From Comamonas sp. (GTDB taxonomy: Bacteria > Pseudomonadota > Gammaproteobacteria > Burkholderiales > Burkholderiaceae_C): DNA of 52,788 bases. How positions within the stretch are numbered: the first letter of the stretch is position 1; every line of letters begins with the position of its first letter. Shown here piece by piece: positions 1-8,185 of the stretch. Below the pieces are notes generated by a model. It saw nothing but the letters and a program-made list of their open reading frames with translations. It did no database searches and was not told where the DNA came from. A program made the translations under genes and the position numbers. Where the stretch lies: assembly GCF_009360615.1 (NCBI RefSeq), contig NZ_SPEY01000114.1, positions 1-52,788 of the forward strand, written 5' to 3'.

Positions 1-320
1 GAACTCTTCTGGGCCGCGAAGCAGTCATTGAATTCCCGGACAGTCAGGCCCAGGTCCGCTACACCGCCAGCGGGCAGATGCGCTGGCGCGTGGTGGATTC
101 GCAGGGGCATATCTCCGAGGGTTGCGAAAACCTCAGCTATCTGCAACTCAGCGACCATCTGCATTTTCTGAACTGGATCGAGAAAACCGGCTTCACCGTG
201 AGCCAGGTCATCGATTCGGCCAAAGGAACGGTGCAGGCCTTCTGGTCCTATGCCGACAATCAGTGCGAAACCGGTCATCGTTCCTCCATGTTCGTGGAGG
301 GGCGCTTCCGCCTGCGTTGA
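1..320 (+). CDS. MoaF-like (calycin-type) domain protein, 3' end only
   Basis: The reading frame is open from base 3, so the gene begins before the window; only the last ~105 residues are visible. The end has the pattern LHFLNWIEK-GFTVSQVID, then AFWSYAD and a final VEGRF stretch, which I recall from small lipocalin-like proteins annotated as MoaF-related or MoaF C-terminal domain. Such proteins are thought to be small beta-barrels; the true substrate is unknown. No metal site or catalytic residues can be argued from this fragment. A terminator-like hairpin follows about 85 bp downstream. Family assignment is from motif memory and is only moderately secure. Confidence 0.5.
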   Translation, partial: TLLGREAVIEFPDSQAQVRYTASGQMRWRVVDSQGHISEGCENLSYLQLSDHLHFLNWIEKTGFTVSQVIDSAKGTVQAFWSYADNQCETGHRSSMFVEGRFRLR

Positions 321-403
321 CAGTTGTCGGCTCTTGCCGGCCTGCTGCGGTGGCCGGGTCCAGCCACAGAGAGTGTGTGAGAGGTCAGTGTCTTCCTCTC
401 TTG

Positions 404-430
404 CCGACATCCAGGAGATGTCGGTTTTTT
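404..430 (+). terminator. Rho-independent terminator after the MoaF-like gene
   Basis: Perfect 7-bp stem CCGACAT (404-410) and ATGTCGG (418-424) with a 7-nt loop, followed directly by six T (425-430). Oriented to stop plus-strand transcription leaving the MoaF-like gene. Confidence 0.85.
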
Positions 431-707
431 ATCCGTGAAACATCAACAATGCATCCCATGCTGCATATTTTTTGATCGCTTCGCGCCAAGCCAATGCCCG
501 CGCGGCTTTTTTCTGTTTTCCCGAGGTTTGTCCACAGGCGGCTCCACAGTCGCTGGGCATAACCTGCACTCGTGTTTGCCGCAACGCTGCCTTGCGCCAA
601 TGTCCAGTAAGTGGCTATGGCCAAAAGGAAATGGCATCCGGCAGCGAGCCGCTACGGATGAGCCTGCGGGTGTGAAACATTGGTGCCGTATCTGTGCATG
701 AAAACGC

Positions 708-738
708 AAAAAGCCGGCAACATGGCCGGCTTTTTTTC
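708..738 (-). terminator. Bidirectional rho-independent terminator
   Basis: GCCGGC stems (713-718 and 725-730) are flanked by AAAAA on the left and TTTTTTT on the right, so the hairpin can work in both directions. It sits just behind the stop of the minus-strand META/DUF4377 lipoprotein gene and is most simply that gene's terminator. Confidence 0.85.
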
Positions 739-755
739 GGTGCCTGGGTTCAGGC

Positions 756-1580
756 TTACTTGCGCTTGTCGGCAATGGCCGAGGACACCACCATGTCCAG
801 CACATAGACATAGCTCGATGCGTCGGCGGGCACGTTCTGGCGCTTGAAGCGGTTGATGCGCAGCACGTTGCTCACGCCGGCTTCGTGCTTGTAGCCTTCG
901 ATTTCGCTGTAGAAGTTCTCCCACTGGCCGGTATAGGTCTTGACGCCGTTGTCGCCATAGCGAATTTCGCGCACCTGCAGGCATTGGTAGTCCTTGACCA
1001 CGCCGTGGCTGCAGGCCTTGCGCTCGGGAGCCACTTCCAGAAAGATGCGCTCGGGCGCGCTGCCGTACTGGGTCTGGGCGGTGGGCTTGCCGTTGAGTTG
1101 CCAGCGTGTACCGTCAATGAATTGCAGCGTCAGGCGGGGCTGCTCCGCCGCGGAGCCGCCGAGTTGCACGTTCCATTGCTTGGCCGTGGGCAGAATGCGC
1201 GCGACGCTCTGCTCCAGCATCATCAACTGGCTGTCGTTGCAGGCACGCAAGGTGCTCATGCCGCGTTGCAGATTGATGCGCTGGCCTTCGATGCTGTAGG
1301 CCGATGTGATGACGTTGCACAGGTTCCTGACAACGACACGCTGGTCGACAAAGTCCAGCTCGATAGGGGCCTGGCTGGAGCTCAGGAACCAGCTCTGGTC
1401 CTCATTTCCGGCCGGCGTGTAGGCCTGCTGCAGTTTCCAGTGGTAGGCGGTCAGCGAGGTGGCGTCACCTGCGGGGCCCGTGGGGCCGGGCTTGCCTGCG
1501 CTGCCGCCGCTTGTCGTGCCGCAGGCGGCCAGCGTCATGGAAGCAACAAGGGGAAGGCACCAGGTCCAGCGAAATTTCAT
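756..1580 (-). CDS. META and DUF4377 domain lipoprotein
   Basis: Predicted 274-residue outer-envelope lipoprotein. The signal peptide ends in a lipobox with Cys20 (LAAC), followed by a Gly/Pro-rich linker. Residues ~42-150 resemble the META/HslJ fold (YHWKLQQAY start, IELDFVDQRV, the conserved RACND-type segment). Residues ~185-265 match the DUF4377 pattern: Cys-x-GVVKDYQCLQVRE, then W-ENFYSEIEGY and a VLRINRF strand. The start at 1580 has an AAAGGA Shine-Dalgarno 6 bases upstream. META domains are linked to stress and antibiotic tolerance in some bacteria, but the role of this combination is not established. It is a single gene ending in a bidirectional terminator. Confidence 0.85.
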   Translation of the reverse strand: MKFRWTWCLPLVASMTLAACGTTSGGSAGKPGPTGPAGDATSLTAYHWKLQQAYTPAGNEDQSWFLSSSQAPIELDFVDQRVVVRNLCNVITSAYSIEGQRINLQRGMSTLRACNDSQLMMLEQSVARILPTAKQWNVQLGGSAAEQPRLTLQFIDGTRWQLNGKPTAQTQYGSAPERIFLEVAPERKACSHGVVKDYQCLQVREIRYGDNGVKTYTGQWENFYSEIEGYKHEAGVSNVLRINRFKRQNVPADASSYVYVLDMVVSSAIADKRK

Positions 1581-1900
1581 AGGGTTTCCTTTGGGGGGAA
1601 TAGAGGATTACGGCAAACCGTGTCAGCACAAACAGAGTCAGGCCGACCATATCAGTTCCCTGCGTGTTGTATCCGACCTTAACCCAAGCTTGGTCATTGT
1701 TTCGACGTTTGATGGCCTTGGAGTGTCAACAAATGCAGCGTGCCGGCGACCCTGGCGGCACCAGGTCGATGAATGTGCGGTAAAGATCGCAAAAATCCGT
1801 ACAGACAGACAGCGCTTCGTCAAATTGGCCCATGCCAAGCTGCTACGCTTGCCAGTGCGGGCCTGTGAAGAGAGTACGGCCCGGGCATCAAGGAGTTTCT
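1581..1900. other. 320-bp divergent intergenic region
   Basis: Separates two divergently transcribed lipoprotein genes and must carry both promoters. I could not find a -35/-10 pair with good spacing or an inverted repeat that would name a regulator. The only clear signals are the ribosome binding sites at each edge (AAAGGA before the minus-strand gene, AAGGAG at 1890-1895 before the plus-strand gene). Confidence 0.5.
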
Positions 1901-2470
1901 GTGCGCTTAGGTGGTGGTGTTGCTTTGTTCGGTCTGAATTGGGTTCGGCTGGGTGCGGCCGGCATATTGGCGGGATTGCTGGGCGCCTGCTCGGCAACCG
2001 CACCGCAGCAAATGCCGGTGCAGGAGACTTTCGACTCCAGCTCCACTTTCTCCCGCGGGTTTGACGCAACACCTGCACAGACCTGCGAAGCCGCGCGCCG
2101 CGCCTTGCTGAGCCAGGGCTATATCGCCACGGCCCGGACGCAGGAGCTGATCGAAGGGCGCAAGAACTTCCAGCCCAGTCTGGAGACCAATCTCGAAATC
2201 AATTTCCGTGTGGTCTGCGTACCGCAGACCACCGACGGCCTGGTCAGCCTGGGTTTTGCGACGGCGCTGCAGGATCGCTACGCGCTCAAGAAGAGCGCAA
2301 CTTCGGCCAGCGTGGGGGTGAGTGCTCTGGGGTCGCTGTCACTGCCGTTTTCCTCCAGCAACGATTCTCTGGTCAAGGTCGGCAGCGAGACCATTTCCAA
2401 ACGCAGCTTCTATGACAGCTTTTTCGAACTGGTGGAGAACTATCTGAAACAGGATCAGGATGCACCATAG
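1901..2470 (+). CDS. DUF2242 family lipoprotein
   Basis: Predicted 189-residue lipoprotein. I place the start at the GTG at 1901 because AAGGAG lies at 1890-1895 with a 5-base spacer; an in-frame ATG at 1832 would add 23 residues without signal-peptide character. The hydrophobic leader ends at a lipobox with Cys30 (LLGAC). The mature part (TFDSSSTFSRGFDATPAQTCEAARRALLSQGY, split here only as a description of the conserved CEAARRALLSQGY segment, and the C-terminal YDSFFELVENYL) is typical of DUF2242, a family of uncharacterised proteobacterial lipoproteins. It is followed by a strong terminator, so monocistronic. Function unknown. Confidence 0.8.
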   Translation: MRLGGGVALFGLNWVRLGAAGILAGLLGACSATAPQQMPVQETFDSSSTFSRGFDATPAQTCEAARRALLSQGYIATARTQELIEGRKNFQPSLETNLEINFRVVCVPQTTDGLVSLGFATALQDRYALKKSATSASVGVSALGSLSLPFSSSNDSLVKVGSETISKRSFYDSFFELVENYLKQDQDAP

Positions 2471-2536
2471 TTTCCGGTAGCTTGGCTTGTAGCGCTCGGC
2501 GGTCGTGCGCCTGAGGGCTGATGGGATGGCAACAAG

Positions 2537-2562
2537 AAAGCGGCTCCGACAGCCGCTTTTTT
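2537..2562 (+). terminator. Rho-independent terminator after the DUF2242 gene
   Basis: Stem AGCGGCT (2539-2545) and AGCCGCT (2551-2557), loop CCGAC, then a T run to 2562. It lies between the convergent DUF2242 and M23 peptidase genes. The A residues on the left are too few for it to be clearly bidirectional. Confidence 0.8.
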
Positions 2563-2577
2563 GCTGGCGAGATCCCT

Positions 2578-3459
2578 TCAGATGAACAGCGCCGGGTCCA
2601 CCATGGCGCGGTTCAGCATCACGCTCCAGTGCAGGTGGGGGCCGGTCACGCGGCCGGTGGCTCCGACCTTGCAAAAGGCATCGCCGGTCTGCAACTGGTC
2701 GCCCAGCTTGCAATCCACCTGACTCAGGTGGCAGTACATGGTGAGCAGGCCGCCGCCATGGTCCAGCCAGACCGTGCCCCCGTTGAAGAAGTAGTCGCCC
2801 ACATCGATCACCTTGCCGGCAAGCGGTGCGCGCACCGGCGTGCCCGTGGGGGCTGCAATGTCCATGCCGCTGTGCGGATTGCGCGCCTGGCCGTTGAAGA
2901 CACGACGCAGGCCGAAACTGCTGGAGCGGCGGCCCGGCACCGGCACGCGCATGTGCAAGCTGCCGGAAGGCGGCGGCTGGGTGAAGGTGGCCATCACGGT
3001 TTTCAGGTGGGCGGCCTCGCGTTCGTAGCGGGCATTGTCTTCGGCAGACAGGTCCACCGTCTTGGGCGAGACCTTGAGGCGCTGCTCCACATACTGTTTG
3101 TCGCGCACCGTAAAGCTCATGCTGCGCGAACGGCCATCGGTCTTCACGCCAACGCTTTGCTCACCCGGTGTGGTGGCAAGCGGTATGCCCACGAGTGCGG
3201 TCCACTCGATCATGTCGCCCACCACCAGAACCTCGGCCTCAGCGGCCGTGACCAGGGGACGTGCGGAAGCCGGGCCCAGCGACAGGCGCGCGACGCCACC
3301 GGGAACCCGGCTGTCCTGCGGCCAGAGCGCGCTGTCCGAGCTGGCGCTGCGTGCTGCCCAGGCCGGTGCGGCGGCACACAGCGCCGTTTGCGCCATCCAT
3401 TGCAGCAGGCGACGGCGTTCGGGCTGGAGAGAGGGGCTGGTAAGTTTTTCGGTCGGCAT
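2578..3459 (-). CDS. M23 family (LytM-type) metallopeptidase, probably exported
   Basis: A 293-residue cell-wall peptidase candidate. The C-terminal domain keeps the full zinc site of active M23 enzymes: H196-x3-D200 (HSGMD), H244 (YCHLS) and H275-x-H277 (HLHW). An N-terminal domain of ~130 residues precedes it. The leader has consecutive arginines (ERRRLLQW) followed by an Ala-rich hydrophobic stretch ending in AWA, so export by Sec or possibly Tat is likely. Active M23 enzymes hydrolyse peptidoglycan cross-links, which fits a periplasmic location. The intact catalytic residues contrast with the degenerate NlpD-like protein at 23041-23907. No obvious partner gene is adjacent. Confidence 0.88.
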   Translation of the reverse strand: MPTEKLTSPSLQPERRRLLQWMAQTALCAAAPAWAARSASSDSALWPQDSRVPGGVARLSLGPASARPLVTAAEAEVLVVGDMIEWTALVGIPLATTPGEQSVGVKTDGRSRSMSFTVRDKQYVEQRLKVSPKTVDLSAEDNARYEREAAHLKTVMATFTQPPPSGSLHMRVPVPGRRSSSFGLRRVFNGQARNPHSGMDIAAPTGTPVRAPLAGKVIDVGDYFFNGGTVWLDHGGGLLTMYCHLSQVDCKLGDQLQTGDAFCKVGATGRVTGPHLHWSVMLNRAMVDPALFI

Positions 3460-3491
3460 GGTGCTTATCGGGTTGTGCAGGCATTGTGCTG

Positions 3492-3560
3492 TATTGCTAT
3501 CGATAGCGGAGCTAAAGGCGATACAGGCATGTGAGCTTTACGCTGGCTATGCCTTGAAGA
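3492..3560. repeat. Intergenic dyad with a perfect 12-bp palindrome
   Basis: Between two minus-strand genes lies the palindrome GCTATCGATAGC followed by GAGCTAAAGGCG and GAGCTTTACGC. It resembles, in a degenerate way, the intergenic motif at 12890 and 32842. No T tract follows, so I do not call it a terminator. Confidence 0.35.
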
Positions 3561-3572
3561 CCGGCAGCGCGA

Positions 3573-4199
3573 TCAGGGCTGGCGCATGTTTCGGGCCAGG
3601 TCCAGCTGTCCCCGCTGCTCCAGGGCCTGGGCTGCAGCAAGCCGGTCGCGCTGCTGCTTGTTCTGGCTCAGCTTGAACTTGCCTTCCAGCCGTTCCACGG
3701 CAATGTCCAGCCCCACGATGGCGCCGAGCATGCGCTGCAGATAGTCGCCCGGTGCGTCGCCCATCTTCCACGGGGACTGGGCATTGTTGCTGGCCTCGTG
3801 GCGGCGGGTGAGCCGGCCCACCACGCCGCGCACGAACTTTTCATCGTCGCGCACGCTGATGCGGCCATGCGCATGAACCACCCTGTAGTTCCAGGTCGGG
3901 ACCTGCTCGTGGGTCTCGTGCTTGCTGGGATACCAGCTGGGAGAAATATAGGCCTGCTCGGCACGGAAGATCACCAGCACGGAGCTGTCGTCCCGGATCT
4001 GCTGCCATACGGGATTGGCGCGCGCCACGTGGGCGATCAGGCGTAGCAAGCCATCCTCGTCCTGCAGCAACTCGAACGGCAGGTGATTGGCATCCAGTCC
4101 CGCATCGGACTGGGTGACCAGGCAACCCAGCGGGTGAGCCTGGATCAGGGCATGCAGGGCGGTGGGGTCGTCGACCTTGAAATGGCTGGGGTTGTACAT
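3573..4199 (-). CDS. PaiB-like FMN-binding negative transcriptional regulator
   Basis: A 208-residue protein that starts MYNPSHF and contains HPLGCLVT, HLPFEL, the YISPSWYPSK segment and VPTWNYRVVHAHG, all hallmarks of the PaiB/FMN_bind_2 family with a split-barrel flavin-binding fold. In Bacillus, PaiB was described as a repressor of sporulation and protease genes; in proteobacteria the members probably bind FMN and their targets are unknown. The start at 4199 is chosen because family members begin exactly there; the frame stays open upstream only because it runs antisense through the low-complexity end of the next gene. It stands alone, with no partner gene. Confidence 0.88.
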   Translation of the reverse strand: MYNPSHFKVDDPTALHALIQAHPLGCLVTQSDAGLDANHLPFELLQDEDGLLRLIAHVARANPVWQQIRDDSSVLVIFRAEQAYISPSWYPSKHETHEQVPTWNYRVVHAHGRISVRDDEKFVRGVVGRLTRRHEASNNAQSPWKMGDAPGDYLQRMLGAIVGLDIAVERLEGKFKLSQNKQQRDRLAAAQALEQRGQLDLARNMRQP

Positions 4200-4273
4200 G
4201 AAGACCTGCTTCAGTGAGTGGCGCAAAAACGCATGGCCTTGTTTATACAGCCGTGCAGGCCGCGCACTCGCAA

Positions 4274-4294
4274 GCCGCCTGCGTGACAGGCGGC
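4274..4294 (-). terminator. Possible hairpin terminator of the DUF3300 gene
   Basis: Perfect 8-bp stem GCCGCCTG (4274-4281) and CAGGCGGC (4287-4294) with a 5-base loop, 24 bp behind the stop of the minus-strand DUF3300 gene. No T run follows, so it may be a weak or rho-assisted stop. Confidence 0.4.
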
Positions 4295-4317
4295 CTGGCA
4301 TGAGGGCGAGCGACGTT

Positions 4318-6429
4318 TCAGCGGTGCTCGCGATCCCCGCGGGAGCGGCCCTCGGCGCGCGCCGCCTGCATGCGGGCCTGCTGCTCGGCCTGGTGCTGTT
4401 GAGCCTGCATCTGTGCCTGCTGCTGGCGTTGGGCCTGTTCCTGCGCCCGTTGTTGCTGCATCTGGGCTTGCTGCTGGCGCTCTTGCTGCATCTGCTGCTG
4501 GTGCTGAGCCTGCTCCTGGGCACGCTGCTGTTGCATCTGCTGCATTTGTGCCTGTTGCCGATGCTCTTGCTGTTCACGGGCTTGCTGCTGCATTTGCTGC
4601 TGCCGCTGGGCCTGCTCCTGGGCGCGCTGCTGTTGCATCTGGGCTTGTTGCTGGCGCTCCTGCTGCTCTCGGGCTTGCTGCATTTGCTGCTGGCGCAGAG
4701 CCTGCTCCTGGGCATGCATCTGTTGCATCTGCTGCATTTGTGCCTGCTGCCGATGCTCTTGCTGTTCACGGGCTTGCTGCATTTGCTGCTGGCGCAGAGC
4801 CTGCTCCTGGGGGCGCTGCTGTTGCATCTGCTGCATTTGAGCCTGCTGCCGATGCTCTTGCTGATCACGGGCTTGCTGCATTTGCTGCTGGCGCAGAGCC
4901 TGCTCCTGGGCATGCTGCTGTTGCATCTGGGCTTGTCGCTGGCGCTCCTGCTGCTCTCGGACTTGCTGCATCGCTTGCTGGCGTTGGGTGGGCTCCTGTG
5001 GACGTTGCTGCATGGCTGTCCCGGCCATGGCCGCCTGCATCTGCGGTGCCTGCGGTGGATGGCGATCATGCGGATCTTGCGGCGGCATCAAGGCATTGCC
5101 AATGGACGCGCGCGGCCCGCCTGGAGCCTGGTTGGGTCCCAGGGCAAAGCCCGGCCTGCCCTGTAGCTGTGTAGCCAGGGGGCTCTGTGCTTGCTGGCGC
5201 TGATTCAGGCCATGGCCACCGGCTGCCATGGCGGCGGCACCGACGGCAGCGCCGGCCGCTGCGCCCGCAGCCATCGTCCCCGGCCCAGCAAGGACGCCTG
5301 CCGCCTGGGGCTGCCCGGCCGGCTCGCGGCGCTCGCCTGTGGCATTTTCATGGATGCTGTTGATATAGGTGTTGTCCGTGCGATGGATGTTCTGCACCAC
5401 GGTTCGCGACTGCGATATATAGGTGGTGTTGTTGTAGACCACGGCCGGACGGGCCTGCGGGGGCGGGGGACGCTCGCCGTGACGCCAGGGCCTTTCGGGA
5501 TCGCCCCAGTGCATATTCCAGGCATTCCAGCCCCAGGACGGATGCCTGTCCATGGACCCGGCCAGCACGACGGCGGTGCCAAAGCCCATCAGGCCAGCCA
5601 TCACGGGCACGCCAGCCACGGGAGCAGGAGGTGGCACCTCCACATAGCGGTAGCCGCCATATACGGGCAGCGGCTCACCGTAGACCGCAGCCGGGTCGTA
5701 CTGAGGAACGTAGACGGTGTCCATCTGGGTGGGGCTGATTTCAATGAACTGCTCCGGTGGCTCTATGACCGGGTCGGGCAGCGGTGTGACCACGGCTCCT
5801 GGCGTATAGGCCACGGCGGCAGGCGTGGACGCCAGGTTGACCTTGAGCTGGCTGGAGGTCTTGAGCGTGCCGGCCTTGTAGGCCCGGTTGCGCATGACCT
5901 GTATGGCGTTCATCACATCCGAGGGGTCGTGGTAGTAGGCCTTGCCCAGCGCCGTTGTCCACGGCAGGTTGGAGGCCATCTGTTCCAGCACGTTGGGAAA
6001 CTGGGTCAATGATTTGACGGACGGATCCCAGTTCTGGGCGTTGACGGCATTGCTCAGCGCCGACTTCTGCAGGCCGGGGTTCTGACCCAGCCAGGTTTCG
6101 GCGGCGCCGATCTGGTCCGGATAGGTGGCACCGGCCAGGATCTGGGCCACCAGCTTGTCCGGGTACAGCGCAATCGGTGCCACCATCCGGTAGAGCGCAT
6201 CCGCACCGGGGGACACATAGGCTGCGGGCTGAGGCTGGGCGGCATCGGGCGTGGCAGCCGGCACCGAGGCTGGCGGTGCATTGTCTGCCTTGATCGGGGA
6301 ATCCTTGTCGTTGCAGGCGCTCAATGCCATGGCGGCGGCCAGTGCGAGCATGGCCGGGGACCAATGGCGGGCGACGGTATGGGGTGGGAGTTCTGGCTGC
6401 CCTGGCCGGGTCCGGGGGGAATGCGACAT
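4318..6429 (-). CDS. DUF3300 lipoprotein with long Gln-rich repeat tail
   Basis: Predicted 703 residues. The ATG at 6429 has AAGGAG six bases upstream and is preferred over an ATG 11 codons earlier. A signal peptide ends in a lipobox with Cys39 (LSAC). Residues ~85-260 form the DUF3300 domain (LAPIALYPDKLVAQILAGATYP style: ALYPDKLVAQIL, then YPDQIGAAETWL and VYVPQYDP). Residues ~290-360 are Trp/Pro-rich. From ~473 to the end the sequence is almost only Gln, Arg, Ala, Met, Glu and His, built from 25-34-residue units around QQQMQQAREQQ. E. coli YacH, as I recall, also joins DUF3300 to a repetitive tail. The tail is likely helical or coiled-coil and may bind surface partners; function unknown. 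The adjacent genes give no hint. Confidence 0.85.
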   Translation of the reverse strand: MSHSPRTRPGQPELPPHTVARHWSPAMLALAAAMALSACNDKDSPIKADNAPPASVPAATPDAAQPQPAAYVSPGADALYRMVAPIALYPDKLVAQILAGATYPDQIGAAETWLGQNPGLQKSALSNAVNAQNWDPSVKSLTQFPNVLEQMASNLPWTTALGKAYYHDPSDVMNAIQVMRNRAYKAGTLKTSSQLKVNLASTPAAVAYTPGAVVTPLPDPVIEPPEQFIEISPTQMDTVYVPQYDPAAVYGEPLPVYGGYRYVEVPPPAPVAGVPVMAGLMGFGTAVVLAGSMDRHPSWGWNAWNMHWGDPERPWRHGERPPPPQARPAVVYNNTTYISQSRTVVQNIHRTDNTYINSIHENATGERREPAGQPQAAGVLAGPGTMAAGAAAGAAVGAAAMAAGGHGLNQRQQAQSPLATQLQGRPGFALGPNQAPGGPRASIGNALMPPQDPHDRHPPQAPQMQAAMAGTAMQQRPQEPTQRQQAMQQVREQQERQRQAQMQQQHAQEQALRQQQMQQARDQQEHRQQAQMQQMQQQRPQEQALRQQQMQQAREQQEHRQQAQMQQMQQMHAQEQALRQQQMQQAREQQERQQQAQMQQQRAQEQAQRQQQMQQQAREQQEHRQQAQMQQMQQQRAQEQAQHQQQMQQERQQQAQMQQQRAQEQAQRQQQAQMQAQQHQAEQQARMQAARAEGRSRGDREHR
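4671..4967 (-). repeat. Three tandem 99-bp repeats inside the DUF3300 gene
   Basis: The phrase GGGCTTGCTGCATTTGCTGC recurs at 4671, 4770 and 4869, an exact 99-bp period (33 codons), with more degenerate copies on both sides (about 4330-5000). The unit encodes the Gln-rich segment of the DUF3300 protein. Copies are nearly identical at DNA level, so recombination can add or remove whole 33-residue units without breaking the frame. Confidence 0.85.
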
Positions 6430-6763
6430 CTGACGCTCCTTGCGCCGCGCCGTGCAAATCACGGTGCTTTGGCGGATGCTGATTTAACGCCAGTGTTCAG
6501 TTATTGTTGACAGTATGTTGTAAGCAAATAAGGCATGCGCCTGCAGTCCATGCGCCCTGGGTAGTCCGTTCATCCAGGCCGCGGCGATCCGTCTGCGGGG
6601 AGACTTCGGGGCTGCGGTGGCGGATATTCCTGGCAAGAAATGCGAGCCTGGCTGCCAGGGTTCACCGTCATGCTCGCACCGCCTTGTTCCTGTGAAAAAG
6701 GCCTGCGTGGAGCAGGCCTTGCGACGATCCGGACAAGCGAGCGCCTGACGGCCGGGCGTCATA
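6430..6763. other. 334-bp intergenic region
   Basis: Lies between two minus-strand genes and should contain the promoter of the DUF3300 gene on the left and the terminator of the YdgA-like gene on the right (6695-6720). Around 6490-6530 it is locally AT-rich, where a promoter would fit, but no box pair is convincing. An open minus-strand frame that runs into the YdgA-like gene has no family features and is not called. Confidence 0.5.
6695..6720 (-). terminator. Rho-independent terminator of the YdgA-like gene
   Basis: Perfect 9-bp stem AAGGCCTGC (6698-6706) and GCAGGCCTT (6712-6720). Read on the minus strand the hairpin runs into a T tract (A at 6695-6699 on the plus strand), directly after the YdgA-like gene. 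Confidence 0.85.
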
Positions 6764-8185
6764 TCACTCGGCCATGCTGCCCATGAGTGTGCTTGTGCCC
6801 ATGGCGTCCAGCGGCTTGCCGTTGACCTGGAACTCCCCCTTGGCATAGACGATCTCGGTGCGCATCTTGCCGTCCTTGTCTTCGAAGATGCCTTGCTCCT
6901 TGAGCATGTCCAGGCTGGCCTGAGCCTGGGCTTTGGCGGCTTCCTCGATCTCTTCGGGCTTGTATTCGCTCTCGTCCTCCAACATGGCCAGCAGGCTGGA
7001 ACGCTTGCGAGAGAGCATCATGTTTTCCATGAAGGGCTTGGGCATGTCGGCCTTGAGGCTGACCTTCAGGTCCTGCAGCAGAGTGCCCATCTTCTCGCCG
7101 TCGCCCAGATACTGAATGGCTGCCGCGAACTCGCTCACGCCATCAGGGGTGCGCATGGACAGGCGCTTGAGTTCGATCACAGGCTGGCGTGCCAGCGCCT
7201 GCGTCAGCGACTTGAGCATTTTCTCGCGCAGATCGCCGCCGTCCTGCTCGTCAGTGCCTTCAACGTTCTCTGCGTCGTCAGCCGCGTCGGACAGCGGATT
7301 CTTGCGCTTGCTCATTTCCACGACCTGGTTGATCCAGTGGGCATCGACGTTGTTGAATGCCATGTCCAGCACCAGGTCATCAGCCTGTTTGTCTTCAAGC
7401 TTGGCGCTCTTGATGCCGGTCTTGAGCGTCATTGCCACCACCTCGCCCTTGAGGACGGTGTCCGAATCCATGGTGATGCCTTCGAAGTGGCTGGCAGAGC
7501 TTTTGCCGTCCTCATCCTGCTTGGTGGCGGCAATCCTGGCAATCGTCATGGCAAACGGGCCGGTCCAGAACTGCTGGCCCGGGGGCTGCTTCATGTCGAA
7601 GCGCATGTCGGCCTTGTCCAGCGTCACGCTGCCTTCCTCATCCTTGAACTGAAGGCCGGCGAAGCTGCCCGTGCCTTTGGCGGCCTTCATGCCGGCGGGC
7701 ATGTCCCAGGTGATTTTCATGCCGCCCCAGTTCATTTCACTATCCTTGATCTTGCTGCTCACGGCAGGCGATGTCATGACGTTGGAGCTGCTGCGGCCCC
7801 AGCCCACCTTGGTGTCGACCTCCAGCGGAGAGCGGCCATTGAGCGCGGTTTTCAGCGCCGGGTCCACGTCCTCGGGCAGATTGAAGCGAGTGTGGATCTC
7901 GGCGGCATGGCCCAGTGGCAGCGGCCCGTGGCTGATCTTGTGATCGGCGGTGAACTGGACGGGCTCGTCGCCGCTGTCCAGGGTCCATACCGTCTTGGCC
8001 GTGGAAGAAAAAGCGCCGCGGTCATAGCTGGTGACCTGAATCTTCACGCCATGCTCGCTCCACTTGTCCAGGCCGTCGGTAAAGCTCTGCTGCAGCTTGC
8101 CGCCCATGTAATAGCTGGTGCCCAGTGTTCCTGCCACGATCACGGCAACGGCCGCTGCAATGACTGCTCCTGCTTTCCTGTTCAT
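6764..8185 (-). CDS. ydgA: YdgA/DUF945 family membrane-anchored protein
   Basis: A 473-residue protein with an N-terminal signal anchor (residues ~5-25, AGAVIAAAVAVIVAGTLGTSYY) and a long periplasmic part. The pattern after the anchor (GKLQQSFTDGLDKW, then VTSYDRGAFSSTAKTVW) and the C-terminal YAKGEFQVNGKPLD are typical of the DUF945/YdgA family. These proteins are inner-membrane or periplasmic AsmA-like beta proteins of unknown molecular role; E. coli YdgA has been linked to motility in surveys. The leader upstream contains a terminator-like hairpin 20 bases before the start codon, which could act as an attenuator. Gene symbol is by family only. Confidence 0.82.
   Translation of the reverse strand: MNRKAGAVIAAAVAVIVAGTLGTSYYMGGKLQQSFTDGLDKWSEHGVKIQVTSYDRGAFSSTAKTVWTLDSGDEPVQFTADHKISHGPLPLGHAAEIHTRFNLPEDVDPALKTALNGRSPLEVDTKVGWGRSSSNVMTSPAVSSKIKDSEMNWGGMKITWDMPAGMKAAKGTGSFAGLQFKDEEGSVTLDKADMRFDMKQPPGQQFWTGPFAMTIARIAATKQDEDGKSSASHFEGITMDSDTVLKGEVVAMTLKTGIKSAKLEDKQADDLVLDMAFNNVDAHWINQVVEMSKRKNPLSDAADDAENVEGTDEQDGGDLREKMLKSLTQALARQPVIELKRLSMRTPDGVSEFAAAIQYLGDGEKMGTLLQDLKVSLKADMPKPFMENMMLSRKRSSLLAMLEDESEYKPEEIEEAAKAQAQASLDMLKEQGIFEDKDGKMRTEIVYAKGEFQVNGKPLDAMGTSTLMGSMAE

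Larger units (their letters stand above)
321..755. other. 435-bp intergenic region with two terminators
   Basis: The region lies between two convergent genes. It holds a rho-independent terminator for each side (404-430 and 708-738). Between them I see no convincing ORF, promoter or RNA gene: the short open frames are not supported by ribosome binding sites and have no recognisable protein. Confidence 0.6.

Noticed and set aside
4671..4967. Possible CRISPR-like periodic repeat
   Set aside because: The 99-bp period has no unique spacers, is in frame and belongs to a coding repeat.
4162..5166. Long plus-strand frame rich in Leu, antisense to the DUF3300 gene
   Set aside because: It is the mirror of the Gln-rich repeat (CAG/CTG codons), has no ribosome site and no family features.
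6484..6846. Minus-strand frame overlapping the end of the YdgA-like gene
   Set aside because: Spans the YdgA terminator hairpin and overlaps the C-terminus of a supported gene; no ribosome site or motif.
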